From Forficula auricularia (lineage: Eukaryota; Arthropoda; Insecta; Dermaptera; Forficulidae): a stretch of 64,000 nt of DNA. The DNA is taken from positions 14,294,096-14,358,095 of the forward strand of contig JALMQS010000225.1 in the NCBI GenBank assembly GCA_024734495.1, written 5' to 3'. Positions 22,800 to 35,205 of this stretch are shown piece after piece (position 1 is the stretch's first letter; every line of letters begins with the position of its first letter). The position numbers and the translations under genes are program-made. The notes under the pieces are model-generated. The model was given only the letters and a program-made list of their open reading frames with translations. It made no database searches and had not been told where the DNA came from.

Positions 22800-24299
22800 A
22801 ATTTTAATATATTTTATTTGTCATTTAAGCTATTAGTGGGTTTTAAAATTAAAAAAATCACGTCGGAGTCGTCGAGCAAGTCAGTTATTATTTAGTATTG
22901 ACAGGGTGCGCAACGAAAACGACATCTGACGGCTGCATTAAATCATGCTCTAGAGCCGTGAAAGAGGTGATAAATGTTTATAAAATTAATTTATTTTGCA
23001 TTAATAAATAATGTAAAAAAATTTTAAGAACCCCAAAGGAAAAGTGCAATACCGGTAGTGAATAAAAGATATTGAAACACACAAAGTATGAAATGTGTTA
23101 ATAAATAGTAAAGTTTATTATTGGAATAAGGTTATCTGGCGATACCAATGCAAATGATAGTTGTAATAACATGTGAGGTGTAATAATTAAAAATAAAAAA
23201 AAAATTCTGCATAGTCAACTGAATTTTTTAAATAATAATTTATTTTCAATTTATAAATTGTTCTTTTATTAGCTTTGGGTTTAAAATATTCAAATTATAA
23301 TTGGTAAATTTTAAGTTAACTTACTTTTTTCTCTTAACTGCATTTATCTATTTTTTCCGTTTTTCTAATTTCCAACTAGCAACTGGAAATGTATAAAATT
23401 TCCAGTCACTATTTCTGTCTGTATTTTTACAATTAACTACACAGCAACTATTAAGCACCATTTTTAATATTACTTTTTATTTGTTTACCCTGAACGTGAG
23501 CATGATTTAACGAAACGCTGGGATCAATTCAGCTGTCCCCACCATGCACTTCGCACCCTGCCAATAGATTTATATAGTATATACAATAGATATTTATATT
23601 AGTTATACTAGTATATATGTTTAATATTTATTTGTATCAAGCAGAAGACAACATCATTGATTTCGCTTTATTAATCGATTGAATTTCATATATAGTAGAA
23701 TCAGGCATTTCTATTTGTTGACTAATGGATATAAAAACAAGATGCTATAAAATTTACTACATGGCGTAAAATTTAACGTGTTTTATTTTTCATTAAAAAG
23801 ATTTATATGAGTAATTGTGTATACCGAAGCCCGAAGGATCGCATTAAAAAAAATGTTATCCGAATTTTTCTGAAAGGGAGAAAGAAATGAAGCAATCTGG
23901 GCAGGAGCAGCCTGTCGATTAAAAGAAAAAAAGAAAAGAAAACGCCCGAGTGAATTCCATCGAGAGGAGGACTCTCTTCATTCGACCTCTATCATTTATT
24001 TATCCCCAGCGGGGAATTGAAAAGCGGATGGCTGGATGACTAGTCCAGCTCCAGCTCCAGCGGCAACGCACCACGTTAAACATGGTAGCCACAGATATAT
24101 TGACCAGAGAGCTCTCTCTTTATACCCATATCCATTTATTCGTAAATGTATGTGGATGTAGAGCAAAGTGAGTGATGGAAAAAGAGCACGGATTCACCAG
24201 AACGCATGTTTAGATAGCATGGAAATTAGTTCATTCATCTATTATAAAATTATGACCTTTTAATGAATGTCAAGATTGTTGATCTATATCACGAACCCG
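22800..24299. other. Unrecognised sequence with a GC-richer patch
   Basis: 23,636-23,700 belongs to a dispersed repeat (GACAACATCATTGATTTC) also seen at 19,795, 25,735, 32,640 (inverted) and 33,365. 23,880-24,240 is GC-richer and non-repetitive, with AGCTCCAGCTCCAGC at about 24,048; it may be regulatory, but nothing identifies it. Confidence 0.35.
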
Positions 24300-24990
24300 G
24301 CAGAGTCTAGTTTTGAATTCACTCACATTTTTTTGGGTGTTTAAAAATGTGGATTGTGGAGAAAAATAATTTTCAACTATGTATTTTTTATGTCTGTGGA
24401 TCTGGATACCCCACAATAGCTTAAGAACGAAAAGTCGCAGAAAGTTCTCTTGTAGTAAAATATTTGTTTTTTCAATATTAACAACTGATTAGATTTTAGG
24501 CTTTCTAGCTTTAGAACTTCTGTTCAAAAATGTAGAAGACATAATTTTTTTGAATGATTTTAGTGATATTTTAAGTCGATTTATAATATAGGCATAAATG
24601 AACAATTTATTTTTAAAAGTGTATTATGAATTACTTTTAAGGGCGACTTAAGCTTAAATAACCTTTTTTCTTATTTAATAATAAATGTGTAGTTTAGTGA
24701 TACTTTAATTAAAATCTGATCTAGGAAAATGATTAAATGGACGAGGATAGAATGATCTCTCTTTCTTTAGATACCAAAAACAAGTGTAGACTTGTTTCAG
24801 GCAAGTATAGATTATTTTTTTAAATTTCTATTATATATTTTAAGAACGGCCATTTGACTCTGGTAAGAAAACATTAAATCGAAATGAATATCAGATTTAG
24901 ACATTTATTAATTAAAATTATTAATTCAGTGTACCGAGTCTTGAAAAAGTCAAACTTTTTCATCCAATTACAAAATTCTGATCTTTTAAT
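24300..24990 (+). repeat. Dispersed repeat R1, copy 3
   Basis: It matches copy 1 over most of its length, including the distal block GATAGAATGATCTCTCTT and AAGTGTAGACTTGTTTCAGG. It ends with GTACCGAGTCTTGAAAAAGT. A short duplicated phrase (CTTTTAATGAATGTCAAGATTG, within 24,258-24,280 and 24,982-25,004) brackets the copy and may be a target duplication or a tandem edge. Confidence 0.6.
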
Positions 24991-25539
24991 GAATGTCAAG
25001 ATTGCTGATCTATATCACGATTGTTTTATAATTAAAATTGCAATCCCTGTGACGTAAACAGCGGATAATCTCGGCGAAGGAACAAACCGGTTCTTAAATA
25101 TAATTGAAACAATTTTAGGTATGATTTATACTATACCTGAATAATTTTTTTTTTCTGTTGAAGATTTAGTTAGTGATCGAATTGATCGGTAAGGTTAGAA
25201 CATTTATTATGTAATAAATTAAATTCTCTATTAAAAACACGACGTTTTGGCCCCTTTTTCTGATGAAAGATATAGCAAGAATTAATAAGTTAGTATAATT
25301 ATCCCAAATGAAATGTTCTATTTTAAATAATAATTTTGAGCGAAAAGTTAATAAACTTATAAATCTAAAGAATTGACATTCCAATGTCGCCTAATAATAA
25401 ATATTTTATCATTGATATTTCTAGAGTCGAAAAGTACTAAAAATTGGATAAAAAAGTTTTATAGGAAATTCGCCTAGGAAGAAGTAGTTTTAAATTTGTA
25501 CATTAAAATAAATCGTTTGTTATCTGGTCAGCTTGCTAT

Positions 25540-25680
25540 TACAACAAAACGAATTTATTCATATCCAATGGAGTATTTGAACCCATGAGAAATAACAGAT
25601 AAAATTTTTATAATGCAAAAGATTGGTGATGAAGTCCAAACGTTCGAAACTATAGTCTCTAACAAATAAATTATATACGA
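25540..25680 (+). repeat. Arm fragment of the GAACCCATG foldback family
   Basis: It carries TTACAACAAAACGAATTTAT, GAACCCATGAGAAATAACAG and a decayed GGTGATGAAG..GAAACTATAGTC motif. It is a single arm without a partner. Confidence 0.6.
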
Positions 25681-25917
25681 TATATACATTTTTTTATTCG
25701 TTATTTATATGTTTATTTGCACCAAGCAAAAAGGAACCTCATTGATTTCTCTTTATGAAAAGGTTACTGTTGAAATTTGGCACATTGATGCAGCTCATTA
25801 TTAAAACTTGTAAGCTATATTTCAGCTTATTAGCTACAACCGTACAAGACCTATTTCGACCTCGATTCAAGGTGAAATATTTTAAATAAGAGTGGATTAA
25901 AATACTAGGTAGATTCC

Positions 25918-26094
25918 ACACAAGTAAAACAAAAATATATTTTACGAGATTTTCTCTAGATATATGGTATATCTCAGGTTATTAACCTATCTTCAGTTGC
26001 TTCTTGTACCTCCTGAAGATACCCTGAAATATATATCGAGAGAAAAACTCAAAATATATTTGGTTTATTTATGTGAAATCTACCTCCCAAAATC
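25918..26094. mobile_element. Small foldback element with decayed hammerhead-like motifs
   Basis: GGTAGATTCCACA at the left end is answered by TGTGAAATCTACC at the right. The right arm has CTCCTGAAGAT, lost stem II, GAAATATATATC and GAG. The left arm, read on the minus strand, has CTGAAGA, T, AGGTT..AACCT, GAGA. Both differ from the intact layout by one lost element. It directly abuts the NUMT. Confidence 0.65.
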
Positions 26095-26330
26095 AGAATA
26101 TTCATAGCTTCAATACCATTGATGATCAACCACCTTCAATGTCAGTGAAGGTTGATTAACTTCATCTAAAAGGTATAACAATAGTAACGAAGGTAACGCA
26201 ATAAAAATCAAAGTAACTGCAGGAATTACTGTCCTAATAACTTCAATCGTTTGACCTTCCAATAAGAAACGATTAAAATAAAGGGTTCCCAACAAATATT
26301 TAATTAATAAGATTTCCTCATATAACGATT
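26093..26330 (-). pseudogene. cox2: Nuclear insertion of mitochondrial cox2 (NUMT)
   Basis: The minus-strand translation contains [31 protein letters not shown] and DHQWY, the conserved core of cytochrome c oxidase subunit II between the second membrane helix and the start of the Cu-A domain. After DHQWY the frame meets TGA (26,110-26,112) where COX2 has Trp. Reading TGA as Trp, as in arthropod mitochondria, gives WSYEYSDFG. Conserved Trp before TVIPA is Arg here. Roughly 80 of about 225 codons are present, with no start or end. It is therefore a dead nuclear copy. Confidence 0.9.
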
Positions 26331-27278
26331 CAATTTTCTTTCGGATTTCTGCGCAGATCACCAAGAATATCGAGTAATTTTATATTTTTAATCCAAGTTG
26401 AGTGGGAGATCTAGAGGTTAGGAGAGACAGAAAAATAGATTAGAGATTAGTGTGGGGTCTAGAGAGACGTGGCTTATTTAATATACCGGCAGCAAACAGG
26501 TTCATAGCTAGGCCTTTGCTATTTTTTTCACGATTCTGAAGGTTAGTTTAGTATAGATAATATGGTTATTTTTTTCTGAATTTCATGGAAACCTAGTGAA
26601 AAAACAACTAGGCATCTCTGGCAAATACACTGGGAGAGAGAGCTATATGACGAATTCTTAGAAAAAGATGATCCATAAATTTTTTAAAAACAAGGTGAAA
26701 TATATGTTTCAGAGACAAATATAGAAAACAGAATGTCTCTGTGCTGAATAATGATTCTAATTTCACGTTGAAATTCCCGGGCCTGGGGATCCGTAAAATT
26801 CCCAAAATTTTTGGAAATATATGTTCCCAAAACCATGCGCGCGTTCCGGCACTATGACACCACTGCTTACCAGTTTCTTAAACAGATAGAGAGAGCCAGT
26901 TTCAATCCAATGAGGACAAAGCAAATGTACTATATTTTGATAGTTCTTATTATGATGTTGATAAAGTCCATTTTATGATGAGTTGATGAAGTTCCCTATA
27001 AATATGATGTTTTAGGATGAATTTCAGTGTTGAAACTTTCATTATGCTAATGAAAAATTGTACTCAAGACAATTAACTGAGCGGAATTTTTAGATCTTTT
27101 TAAATAAGTGTACCTTTATTTTAATAAATACAATTTATTTCTTTTAATATAAAAAAATCCCATTTCTAAAAGTGAAGAACTCGTTCGTGATTGAATTAAA
27201 AGGGTTTAACAACACCCATCTTCTAAATATATTGATATAAATAATAATTTATTACTTTATTTATTTTTTTAACTTCAT
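26331..27278. other. Unrecognised sequence
   Basis: No gene is supported. Confidence 0.4.
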
Positions 27279-27455
27279 GGGGGTCGGGTTAGGTTAGGGA
27301 TTGGCGTAGCAGCCTGCTAATCAAGTGGACCCGGGTTTGAATCAGACTTGAGTCATCCGGCTAAAATCTGATCACTGGGTAGACAAATTTCAAAAAAATA
27401 ATAAGTATCGTAAATTGGCTTATGGCTAGAAAGGCCGAAAAGCCAAAAAAAAACT
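27279..27455 (+). mobile_element. tRNA-derived SINE, family A, copy 3
   Basis: GGGGGTCGGGTTAGG start, degenerate B box GGTTTGAATCA, CATCCGGCTAAAATCTGATC, TAAATTGGCTTATGGCTA, GGCCGAAAAGCC and poly-A. It is the most diverged of the three copies and its target duplication is not clear. Confidence 0.85.
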
Positions 27456-28540
27456 TTACCGTATTTAATTGATTGTCGAGTAAAATTTGTTTTGATTAAA
27501 GATTAACATTTTTGGCAATTTTTATTGAAGTATGTTTAAAAAAAAACGGGTTGATCAAATTATTCACTTTGTTTAAGAATTTAGCTAAGAGAAGAGCACA
27601 TGAAGGGTGAAACTAAAAAGAAGATCTAGATTAGAATATTTTTCGAGATAATGAAGAATATGCAAATTTTAAAGAGGTCAAAATTGTCTTAATACAGATC
27701 AAACAAAGGCGAGTAGTAAATTGAAGTGATTAACTATGATGTTTTTGGATGATTAAATTTAAATATATTATAAATCGTTGGGTGGTTTCATTTTCGGAGT
27801 TGTATTTGAAAACCACAATCTTGCTTGTGAATGAGCGTGAATCATCACAGACAGTCATATAAACACATATGTGTAATTGAGAAATGTGAATAAAATACGA
27901 TCTTTAATTTAATTCAAAATTTAATTTCGATTTTAGAATCAAGTTCAACGAAAAAGGTACGACCACACACAATTTCCGATGGTGGGCGGATTAAACAAGA
28001 GAGAAAAAACGCCTCGCTATACAAATGAGGCGAGATAAGTTTACATTTTGCAACTTTTTCCGTTTCAATCTTAATGAAATTTTACCATTAAAATCAATAT
28101 TTTATCAAAATTAATATCAATATTTGAATTTGAAAGTTATTTTCTTTGGAGCGTCTGATTTAATAACTTGTGTGGTTTTAAAGAGCTTCTCTCTCTTTTT
28201 ATTTTTTAATTTCTAATCCGATTTGACTTTTCATAAATTCAACATGAGAGGGATGCTGGGAGAATCAGCCCCTCCAGCCACTCACTCTTGGAACTGGAAT
28301 ATCGAACCTTCCCTTCAACATCGCTTATTTTTTATTTTACTTTTTCTCTTTTTTTTTGAATAAATTATTCAACCTCATCTCTGGTCCATTTAACATTTTT
28401 CTTTAATGATTCTAATTTTTTTTTTTATTTATAAAGCCTTCAAATAATGTGTCTATTCTTTATTCAAAAAATAATAGCAACGACACCCTTTTATTATAAT
28501 TTATTATAATAATAAAAAAATTTCTTATATTAAATTCAAA
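27456..28540. other. AT-rich sequence, no gene recognised
   Basis: No exon or bounded repeat is supported. 28,240-28,320 is locally GC-richer. Confidence 0.4.
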
Positions 28541-30210
28541 AATATTCACTCTCTCATTTTAAGTCTTTTGTTTTTTTGAATGCCCAAAGTAGTAGACATG
28601 GTGGGTGGATGAGCTTTTAATAAAAGAAATGAAATAGTACAAATATACATAGAATACCTATTCTGTAACTTAAATATTGCAAGAATCAAAAATATTCACT
28701 CTCTCATTTTAAGTATTTTGTTTTTTTGAATGCCCAAAGTAGTAGACATGGTGGGTGGATGAGCTTTTAATAAAAGAAATGAAATAGTACAAATATACAT
28801 AGAATACCTATTCTGTAACTTAAATATTGCAAGAATCAAAAATATTCACTCTCTCATTTTAAGTCTTTTGTTTTTTTGAATGCCCAAAGTAGTAGACATG
28901 GTGGGTGGATGAGCTTTTAATAAAAGAAATGAAATAGTACAAATATACATAGAATACCTATTCTGTAACTTAAATATTGCAAGAATCAAAAATATTCACT
29001 CTCTCATTTTAAGTATTTTGTTTTTTTGAATGCCCAAAGTAGTAGACATGGTGGGTGGATGAGCTTTTAATAAAAGAAATGAAATAGTACAAATATACAT
29101 AGAATACCTATTCTGTAACTTAAATATTGCAAGAATCAAAAATATTCACTCTCTCATTTTAAGTATTTTGTTTTTTTGAATGCCCAAAGTAGTAGACATG
29201 GTGGGTGGATGAGCTTTTAATAAAAGAAATGAAATAGTACAAATATACATAGAATACCTATTCTGTAACTTAAATATTGCAAGAATCAAAAATATTCACT
29301 CTCTCATTTTAAGTCTTTTGTTTTTTTGAATGCCCAAAGTAGTAGACATGGTGGGTGGATGAGCTTTTAATAAAAGAAATGAAATAGTACAAATATACAT
29401 AGAATACCTATTCTGTAACTTAAATATTGCAAGAATCAAAAATATTCACTCTCTCATTTTAAGTCTTTTGTTTTTTGAATGGGATTGCCCAAAGTAGTAG
29501 ACATGGTGGGTGGATGAGCTTTTAGTAAAAGAAATTAATAGTTTTTAAGGAATTTGGTGTTGGTACTTGGTGAAACATTTTTTATCAAATAATTTTAAAA
29601 GAAATTAAATATATTTATAATCCTCTCATTAATACATCAAAGAACAATCAACATATTAACGAGAATTGTTTTGATCGCGCTTTTAAACAAGATATATATC
29701 GCGAGACTACTGCTGGTTGAAGCAATTGGAGTCTGCTGAGTCTTAAGTCTGCAGCAGACTCCAATAGCTTCAACCAGAAGTAGTCTCGTGATATATATAT
29801 TGTTCAAAAAGCACGATCAAAACAATTCTCGTTAATATGTTTATTATTCTTTGATATATTAATGAGAAAATTATAAATATATTTAACTTCATTATTAGAA
29901 ATACATAAATTCGGATATTATTTTCACTTAATATTTGACAAAAATCACCTGCTTTCAATTCGCTATCGAATCAAATACAGGAAACTTATGAGAAATTAAA
30001 TAGTGCAAATATACATAGAATACCTATTCTGTAACTTAAATATTGCAAGAATCAAAAATTTTCACTCTCTCATTTTAAGCCTTTTGTTTTTTTGAATGGG
30101 ATTGCCCAAAGTAGTAGACATGGTGGGTGGGTGAGCTTTTAATAAAAGAAATTAAATAGTACAAATATACATAGAATACCTATTCTGTAACTTAAATATT
30201 GCAAGAATCT
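28541..30210 (+). repeat. 150-bp tandem satellite, about eight units
   Basis: The unit begins AATATTCACTCTCTCATTTT and includes AAAGTAGTAGACATGGTGGG and ACATAGAATACCTATTCTGT. Units begin at 28,541, 28,691, 28,841, 28,991, 29,141, 29,291 and 29,441, exactly 150 bases apart, and are almost identical. A C/A variant (AAGTCTTTTG or AAGTATTTTG) distinguishes them. The seventh unit is split by an insertion at about 29,545-29,990 and an eighth follows at about 30,052. The last two carry an extra GGGATT. No open frame is conserved. Confidence 0.95.
29545..29990. mobile_element. Foldback element inside the satellite
   Basis: Two arms of about 150 bases meet near 29,745. CATATTAACGAGAATTGTTT, GAGACTACTGCTGGTTGAAG and GGAGTCTGCTG are answered in inverse order. 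It splits a satellite unit, and the phrase AGAAATTAA(A)TAG occurs on both sides (about 29,532-29,543 and 29,991-30,003), consistent with a target duplication of about 12 bases. No coding content. Confidence 0.8.
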
Positions 30211-30752
30211 ATCTCATTAAAAATTGTTTATTACAAGTTTTCTTTCTAATTGAAACTACTTAATATACCTATGTAATTCTAATATAAATGTTTTTTTTTT
30301 AATTTATTAAATGTTTACATTTTTATTCCAATATTTTATAAGAGTATTAGATTTATAGAATATTGATTTTATATAGGTATTTAAAAAAATGACCTACTTA
30401 CGAAAAGATTTTTGAGTAAGTGGCTGCCATCCGAAGTACTGTATCCTCGAAGAAACAAAGCATAGACAAATATAATAAAATAAGAAAAGAAAATGGAAAG
30501 AATGTAGTTTGATTTTGTGTATTTTTTTTTTAATTTGATTCTCAGATGGGTGGTTTCAGGTGTCATTTTTAATTGTATTATCATTCTTATGATTTAAATT
30601 TAATAAGTGTCTAAAATTATTATTATATGGCGTCTCTTCGCAATACATAATTGCTGAAGTCTTACTGAATTTTATAAAAAATCTAAATTGAAAAATTTAA
30701 TTATTATTAACTAAAATTCCTTCATCAATAAAGTCGAGTCATCGACACTTAA
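30211..30752. other. AT-rich sequence, no gene recognised
   Basis: Nothing is supported. Confidence 0.4.
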
Positions 30753-31480
30753 GGTAGTTGTTCCGCCAAATGGGTTTTCTTAGGATTTTTTTGAAATTTA
30801 GAAAGATTATCATTTAAATAGTTCTGCATCGATTGGTGGCAAAATGAAATTTATGAACAATATAGTTCCGAAGATATTAAATTTCAAAAATAGAGTTTTT
30901 CAGACTCTTATACATTGCAGTATACGGATATCGGAAAGTTTACACACATATTTAATTATAATTAAGAAACTCTTCTTATCATTTTTATAAAAAACTAAAC
31001 CAACATTAAACAATAACCAATACATATTTTAAGATAATTTTGATTCATAGTTACAACACAGTTTCTGAGATAATAATGAATAAATAATGAAAAATGTATA
31101 AAAAAAATTTATACTAAAAACAATTTGGCAACAGCGCATTTATTTAACCAGCGAAAGATGTATAAAGCGCGCATGGGCTAGATTTTTTCAAAATTATAAT
31201 TTTCATAAGGTGTAACGTGTCGTTGATTACATTTGTTAAAAAATAACAAAACGATTTTTATAGAAATTTTTTAACTTTTAAAATGTATTTTATCAGTAAT
31301 TTTAATATAAAAATATTCAATCTCTTACAATGTTGCCAGATTTGTCAAACGAGCACGGGATTGGCTAGAATCGGTACATAAACAGCAAAAAGTTTTGGGC
31401 TTATGAAGTATGAATGCTTATTGTCTGTTCTATATACTCTAGCATTAACTTTTTGATAGTATTGTTGCGAAAGAACTACC
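30753..31480. mobile_element. Element with GGTAGTT termini and TTAA borders
   Basis: TTAA then GGTAGTTGTTCCGC (30,749-30,766) is answered by GCGAAAGAACTACC then TTAA (31,467-31,484). The right 150 bases match, inverted, the element beginning at 63,659 (AAAAAGTTAATGCTAGAG-type, TTTTTGCTGTTTATGTACC, GTTTGACAAATCTGGCAACA). No full transposase remains. The TTAA borders suggest but do not prove a piggyBac-type origin. Confidence 0.7.
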
Positions 31481-31727
31481 TTAATCAAAAATTCTCCTGT
31501 TTATTTATTTATTTTTTTTTTAAAGAAAAAAATGAATTTATGTAGACAATTCAAAAATCTTTCATTTTGACAAGAATTCCATGAACTTAATTTAGTTTTA
31601 ACCTATTTTTCAAGGGTGGCGAAAGGTAAACTTTTATTTTTCAGGGAATTTTCCCGACGTTTCATAATAGGAATATCGCTACCAATTTTCACTAATTATT
31701 TGAATTATTTTTATAATTTCCTTTTCA

Positions 31728-31915
31728 TATTAAATTGAAAGTTTTTTTGCCGAGAGTAGCAGAATTTTTATATATTGAAGGAGACAATAAAAGAGTGTTC
31801 TTCTGCTGGAATTATAAATTTTATTTATTTATAACGAAACTATAGTCTCGTTATAAATATATAAAATGTATAATTCCAGCAGAAGACACACTCTTTTATT
31901 GTCTCCTTCAATTTC
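31728..31915. mobile_element. Short foldback element
   Basis: The arms are those of the 8042 element (TTTTTTGCCGAGAGTAGCAG, GGAGACAATAAAAGAGTG, TCTTCTGCTGGAATTATAA). The two arms join directly at GAAACTATAGTCTC, that is within the hammerhead-like motif, so the CTGATGA box and stem II are deleted. Confidence 0.75.
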
Positions 31916-32879
31916 CCTTTTCGTTGATTTTAGCAAACTAACATAAAATTTAATAAATTTTAGATAACCTTCAAATGTCTCAACATAATAAATGGGCTTT
32001 TCGGAATTCGTATAGGTATAAAGTTACGAGATATGAATTATGCGTTTGTTTTTCAGTGTTTATATTTTTTTACAATTTACCCACAGTGTAGGTGAACTGT
32101 ATATAAGACAAATGGTACAAGACGGCCTCTTTTGTTTTAATTAATTACTATTTTGAAGATAACCGTGATTACATAAATGTATTATTTCGAGAGCTTCATC
32201 CCCTTTTCTTTTCTCGACTCTTGCATACAAAATATAATCCAATTCCTTTTGTACCTTTCCATTTCTATCATTAATTAAATTTAATTTTTGTTTGCCCGAA
32301 ATCTGTTCCTTTTAGCTAATTAGCGAGGTATTTATTTATTTCTTTGCGTTGTCTTTGTAGAGTGATTTAAATTGTGCCCTAAAAAGGGAATCAAAAGGCA
32401 AACAACAACAACAACAACAACGCATCCAGACACAGCACCAGCACCTTCTTCTTTCCAATAACAGAAATTGTACCTCCTTGCTTACTTTCAGCTTTATTTC
32501 TTTTTATTTTTGTGTCTTTTCAATAAAAAAGTTTTCATTTTGACTATAATAAGATTTGTTTTTCTAAACAAATGAAAATAAAATGATAATTTGTTAAGAA
32601 AAAGACACTTAGCCTCTACTATGAGAGTTGATTAATAAAGGGAAATCAATGAGGTTGTCCTATGCTTGATGCAAATAAACATGGAAGATGTACATTGAAT
32701 TCTATAAATAATTTTCCATGTGTTTTCTTTACACTCTTTATCTTTGTTGTAATAAATACTCAACGATGGTTTTTTAGTCTCAATCCAATCGTCGATAATG
32801 AATTTTTATGAATATTTTTTTTCATTGTATTATTTGTTAGAGACTATAATTTCGATGGTCTTGCCTTCATTAAAAGTTT
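31916..32879. other. Unrecognised sequence
   Basis: (CAA)n at about 32,402-32,420 and the inverted dispersed phrase GAAATCAATGAGGTTGTCC at about 32,643. No gene is supported. Confidence 0.4.
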
Positions 32880-33150
32880 TTTATTGAAGGAGACAATAAA
32901 AGAGTGTGTCTTCTGCTGGAATTATAAATTTTATTTATTTATAACGAGACTATAGTTTCGAGGGCTTTGCCCTCTTCATCAGTCTATTACAATGGATTCA
33001 CAGGAATTAATTTATGAATGAATGAATGAATGATGAAACTATAGTCTCGTTATAAATAAATAAAATGTATAATTTCAGCAGAAGATACACTCTTTTATTG
33101 TCTCCTTCAATATATAAAAATTCTGCTACTCTCGGCAAAATCTTTCAATT
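32880..33150. mobile_element. Foldback element with hammerhead-like motif
   Basis: The arms match the 8042 and 31,728 elements. The left arm carries a complete motif on the minus strand. The centre contains a (GAAT)n/(TGAA)n run (about 33,016-33,035). The right arm keeps only GAAACTATAGTC. Confidence 0.75.
32940..32990 (-). other. Hammerhead-ribozyme-like motif
   Basis: On the minus strand: AATAGA, CTGATGA, extra A, perfect six-pair hairpin GAGGGC-AAA-GCCCTC, GAAA, CTATAGTC, TCGTTAT. GAAAC-TATA-GTC gives a two-pair stem III with a four-base loop, or an eight-base self-complementary stem in a dimer, and a GUC triplet. Stem I is weaker: GA/TC next to the core, then an internal loop, then GTAA/TTAT. 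Confidence 0.55.
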
Positions 33151-35205
33151 TAACAGTTTTTTAATTAAAAAATTTCACCTGTTATTTTAAATGGGTTCAT
33201 TTATCCGATTGGTTAAATATAAATTTGTTTTATTGTTATAGCAAGCTAACCTCATAACATGGTCAATCATTTGTCATGTCTGTAAAATAAATTATTTTAT
33301 ACATATACATAGGTATTTATATTCGATCAATATGAATATAGATACGTTATGTTTTTTGCATCAAGCATAGGACAACATCATTGATTTCTATTTATGAATC
33401 AACAACTCTGCTAGTCTAGGCAAGAAAAAATATTTTCAATAAGACTTGATTAATAATTAAAATTATTTTTTTGTTTAAAATATTTTTGTAAGGAATTTAA
33501 TTATTCTCTTTCCTAAAATTGAAATTTGTTCAAACAAGTTGAATACATTTTAGCAGGATCTTGTGTTTTCATGAGTTAAATGTTTGTATAGTCTTTAAGG
33601 TTTACTCACAGCCCTCGAATAGTAAGTAGCTAGAAGTTATTTTATCACCCTAGTGTGGTAAGTACCTATTAGTATAGATTGGCATAAGAACATAGCGATA
33701 CTTAACCCTCTTCTATCAGACTGTAGATAATAATTTATGAATAAATAACCATTTTTAAATTAAAAATTTTGATATTAGTGGGAAACATCGAGTATATCTC
33801 TTTTAATCACTTAGATACTTAATTACTAGTTATTGTTATTATTAAGGCTTATTATATTTAATACATATTTCCTTCCAAAGCCAAATTTGTGTTATTAAAT
33901 ATAATAATTTGTTTGATTTGATTTTCATGAAGCATCAAAGAAGTGCAGATTCTAATTATTATCCTCTACCATAAAAGTCCTCAACCACCCTTCACATTTA
34001 AAAAATTAAAAATCCCAGAAAATCATTTATTAATAAAAATTTTCTAGGGAAATTTTACAAAAACTACTAGAGCATATTTCAATGTCAAGTTTTTGTCGAA
34101 TACTCACTCACTCAATCCAGGACAAAGTCAATTCATTAGAAGAAGGGATGTTGATATATTAAAAATATTTTTAAAGAATATTGCTAAAGAATAATAAATA
34201 AGAATACAAATGGCAGACTCATTAAATTGTTCTTGCTTTCAGTCTTGGAAATTATTAACTTGAACTTTGCTACAACAATAAATAATTGCTCGTAACTCGA
34301 AAAGAGGTTAAGCACCCACCAGTGATGCATTAAAGTCTAATTAAAGACGAAAAATACAACAGCAAGTGGGAATTTGACAGGGAGGGAGTTCTCTCCCTCG
34401 ATCAGAAAAATGACATAAACACTTGACCAAAAAGACGTCTTTTAATGAGGAAAATAATATTTATTTAACTGATTATTCTGGAAAAAAAAATACATAACTA
34501 AAATTGTTTATAAACGAGTTAAAATTTTGTTGTTTTTCTGGGTTTTTAGAGTGAATAAAGAAATTTAAAGGTACATGGTTAATAAGTTAAGGATTGGATG
34601 AAAGGCAGTCCAGAAATAAATAAAAAAAAAGATAATTTTTAATAAATAAGTATTTATTCGAAAGTTTTCCCTTTACAATTTTTTTTTTGAAACCAATGGT
34701 TAATTTTCAAAAAATTTTATTCTATAAAAATATTCGTTAAAATGACAGTGATTTAGTGATAAAAAAGCTACTTCATAAAAAAAAAATTTATCAGCGAAAG
34801 CTAATAATTTTCATAATATTATAATTAAAAAAAAAAAAAAAAAAAAATGAAATTATAAAGGGTCGAATTTGTCGAAAGTGTGTAGCGTCCTCGAATTCTT
34901 CGGGGTTTGGAATTTAAGTTCTGCGGTAAAAAAAAAAAATAAATAAATAAAAATAAAAAATTGAATAGTCTATTCTCTGCTTCAAAACATAAACGTACAC
35001 AAATAAATACTACATAAATCTGCTATGGTGAGTGTGACAAATTGTTATAGCATTGAAGGCCAAATAATAAAATAGAAAAGAAATTGAAAGAAAGAGAAGA
35101 AATTAAAAAAATTTAGAAATTGTTGAAATCAGGAAGTGATTTTTCGGAGCAAATATGGGCATCAATATCGTATTATTTAGTTGAAATAAAGAAATATAGG
35201 AGTTA
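33151..35205. other. AT-rich sequence with small repeat fragments
   Basis: 33,170-33,290 is an arm fragment of the GAACCCATG foldback family and 33,355-33,440 the dispersed GACAACATCATTGATTTC repeat. A lone AAAGGCAGTCC terminus is at about 34,600 and an A run at about 34,829-34,847. No gene is supported. Confidence 0.4.

Noticed and set aside
25240..25290. Another hammerhead-like copy (TCATCAG..AAAACGTCG)
   Set aside because: The boxes are not in the right order on either strand and no stem I pairing is found.
28240..28330. Short exon in a GC-richer patch
   Set aside because: No splice sites or conserved frame visible.
28541..30210. CRISPR-like or ribozyme-bearing array
   Set aside because: Units are directly contiguous with no variable spacers, the genome is eukaryotic, and no CTGANGA/GAAA core is present in the unit.
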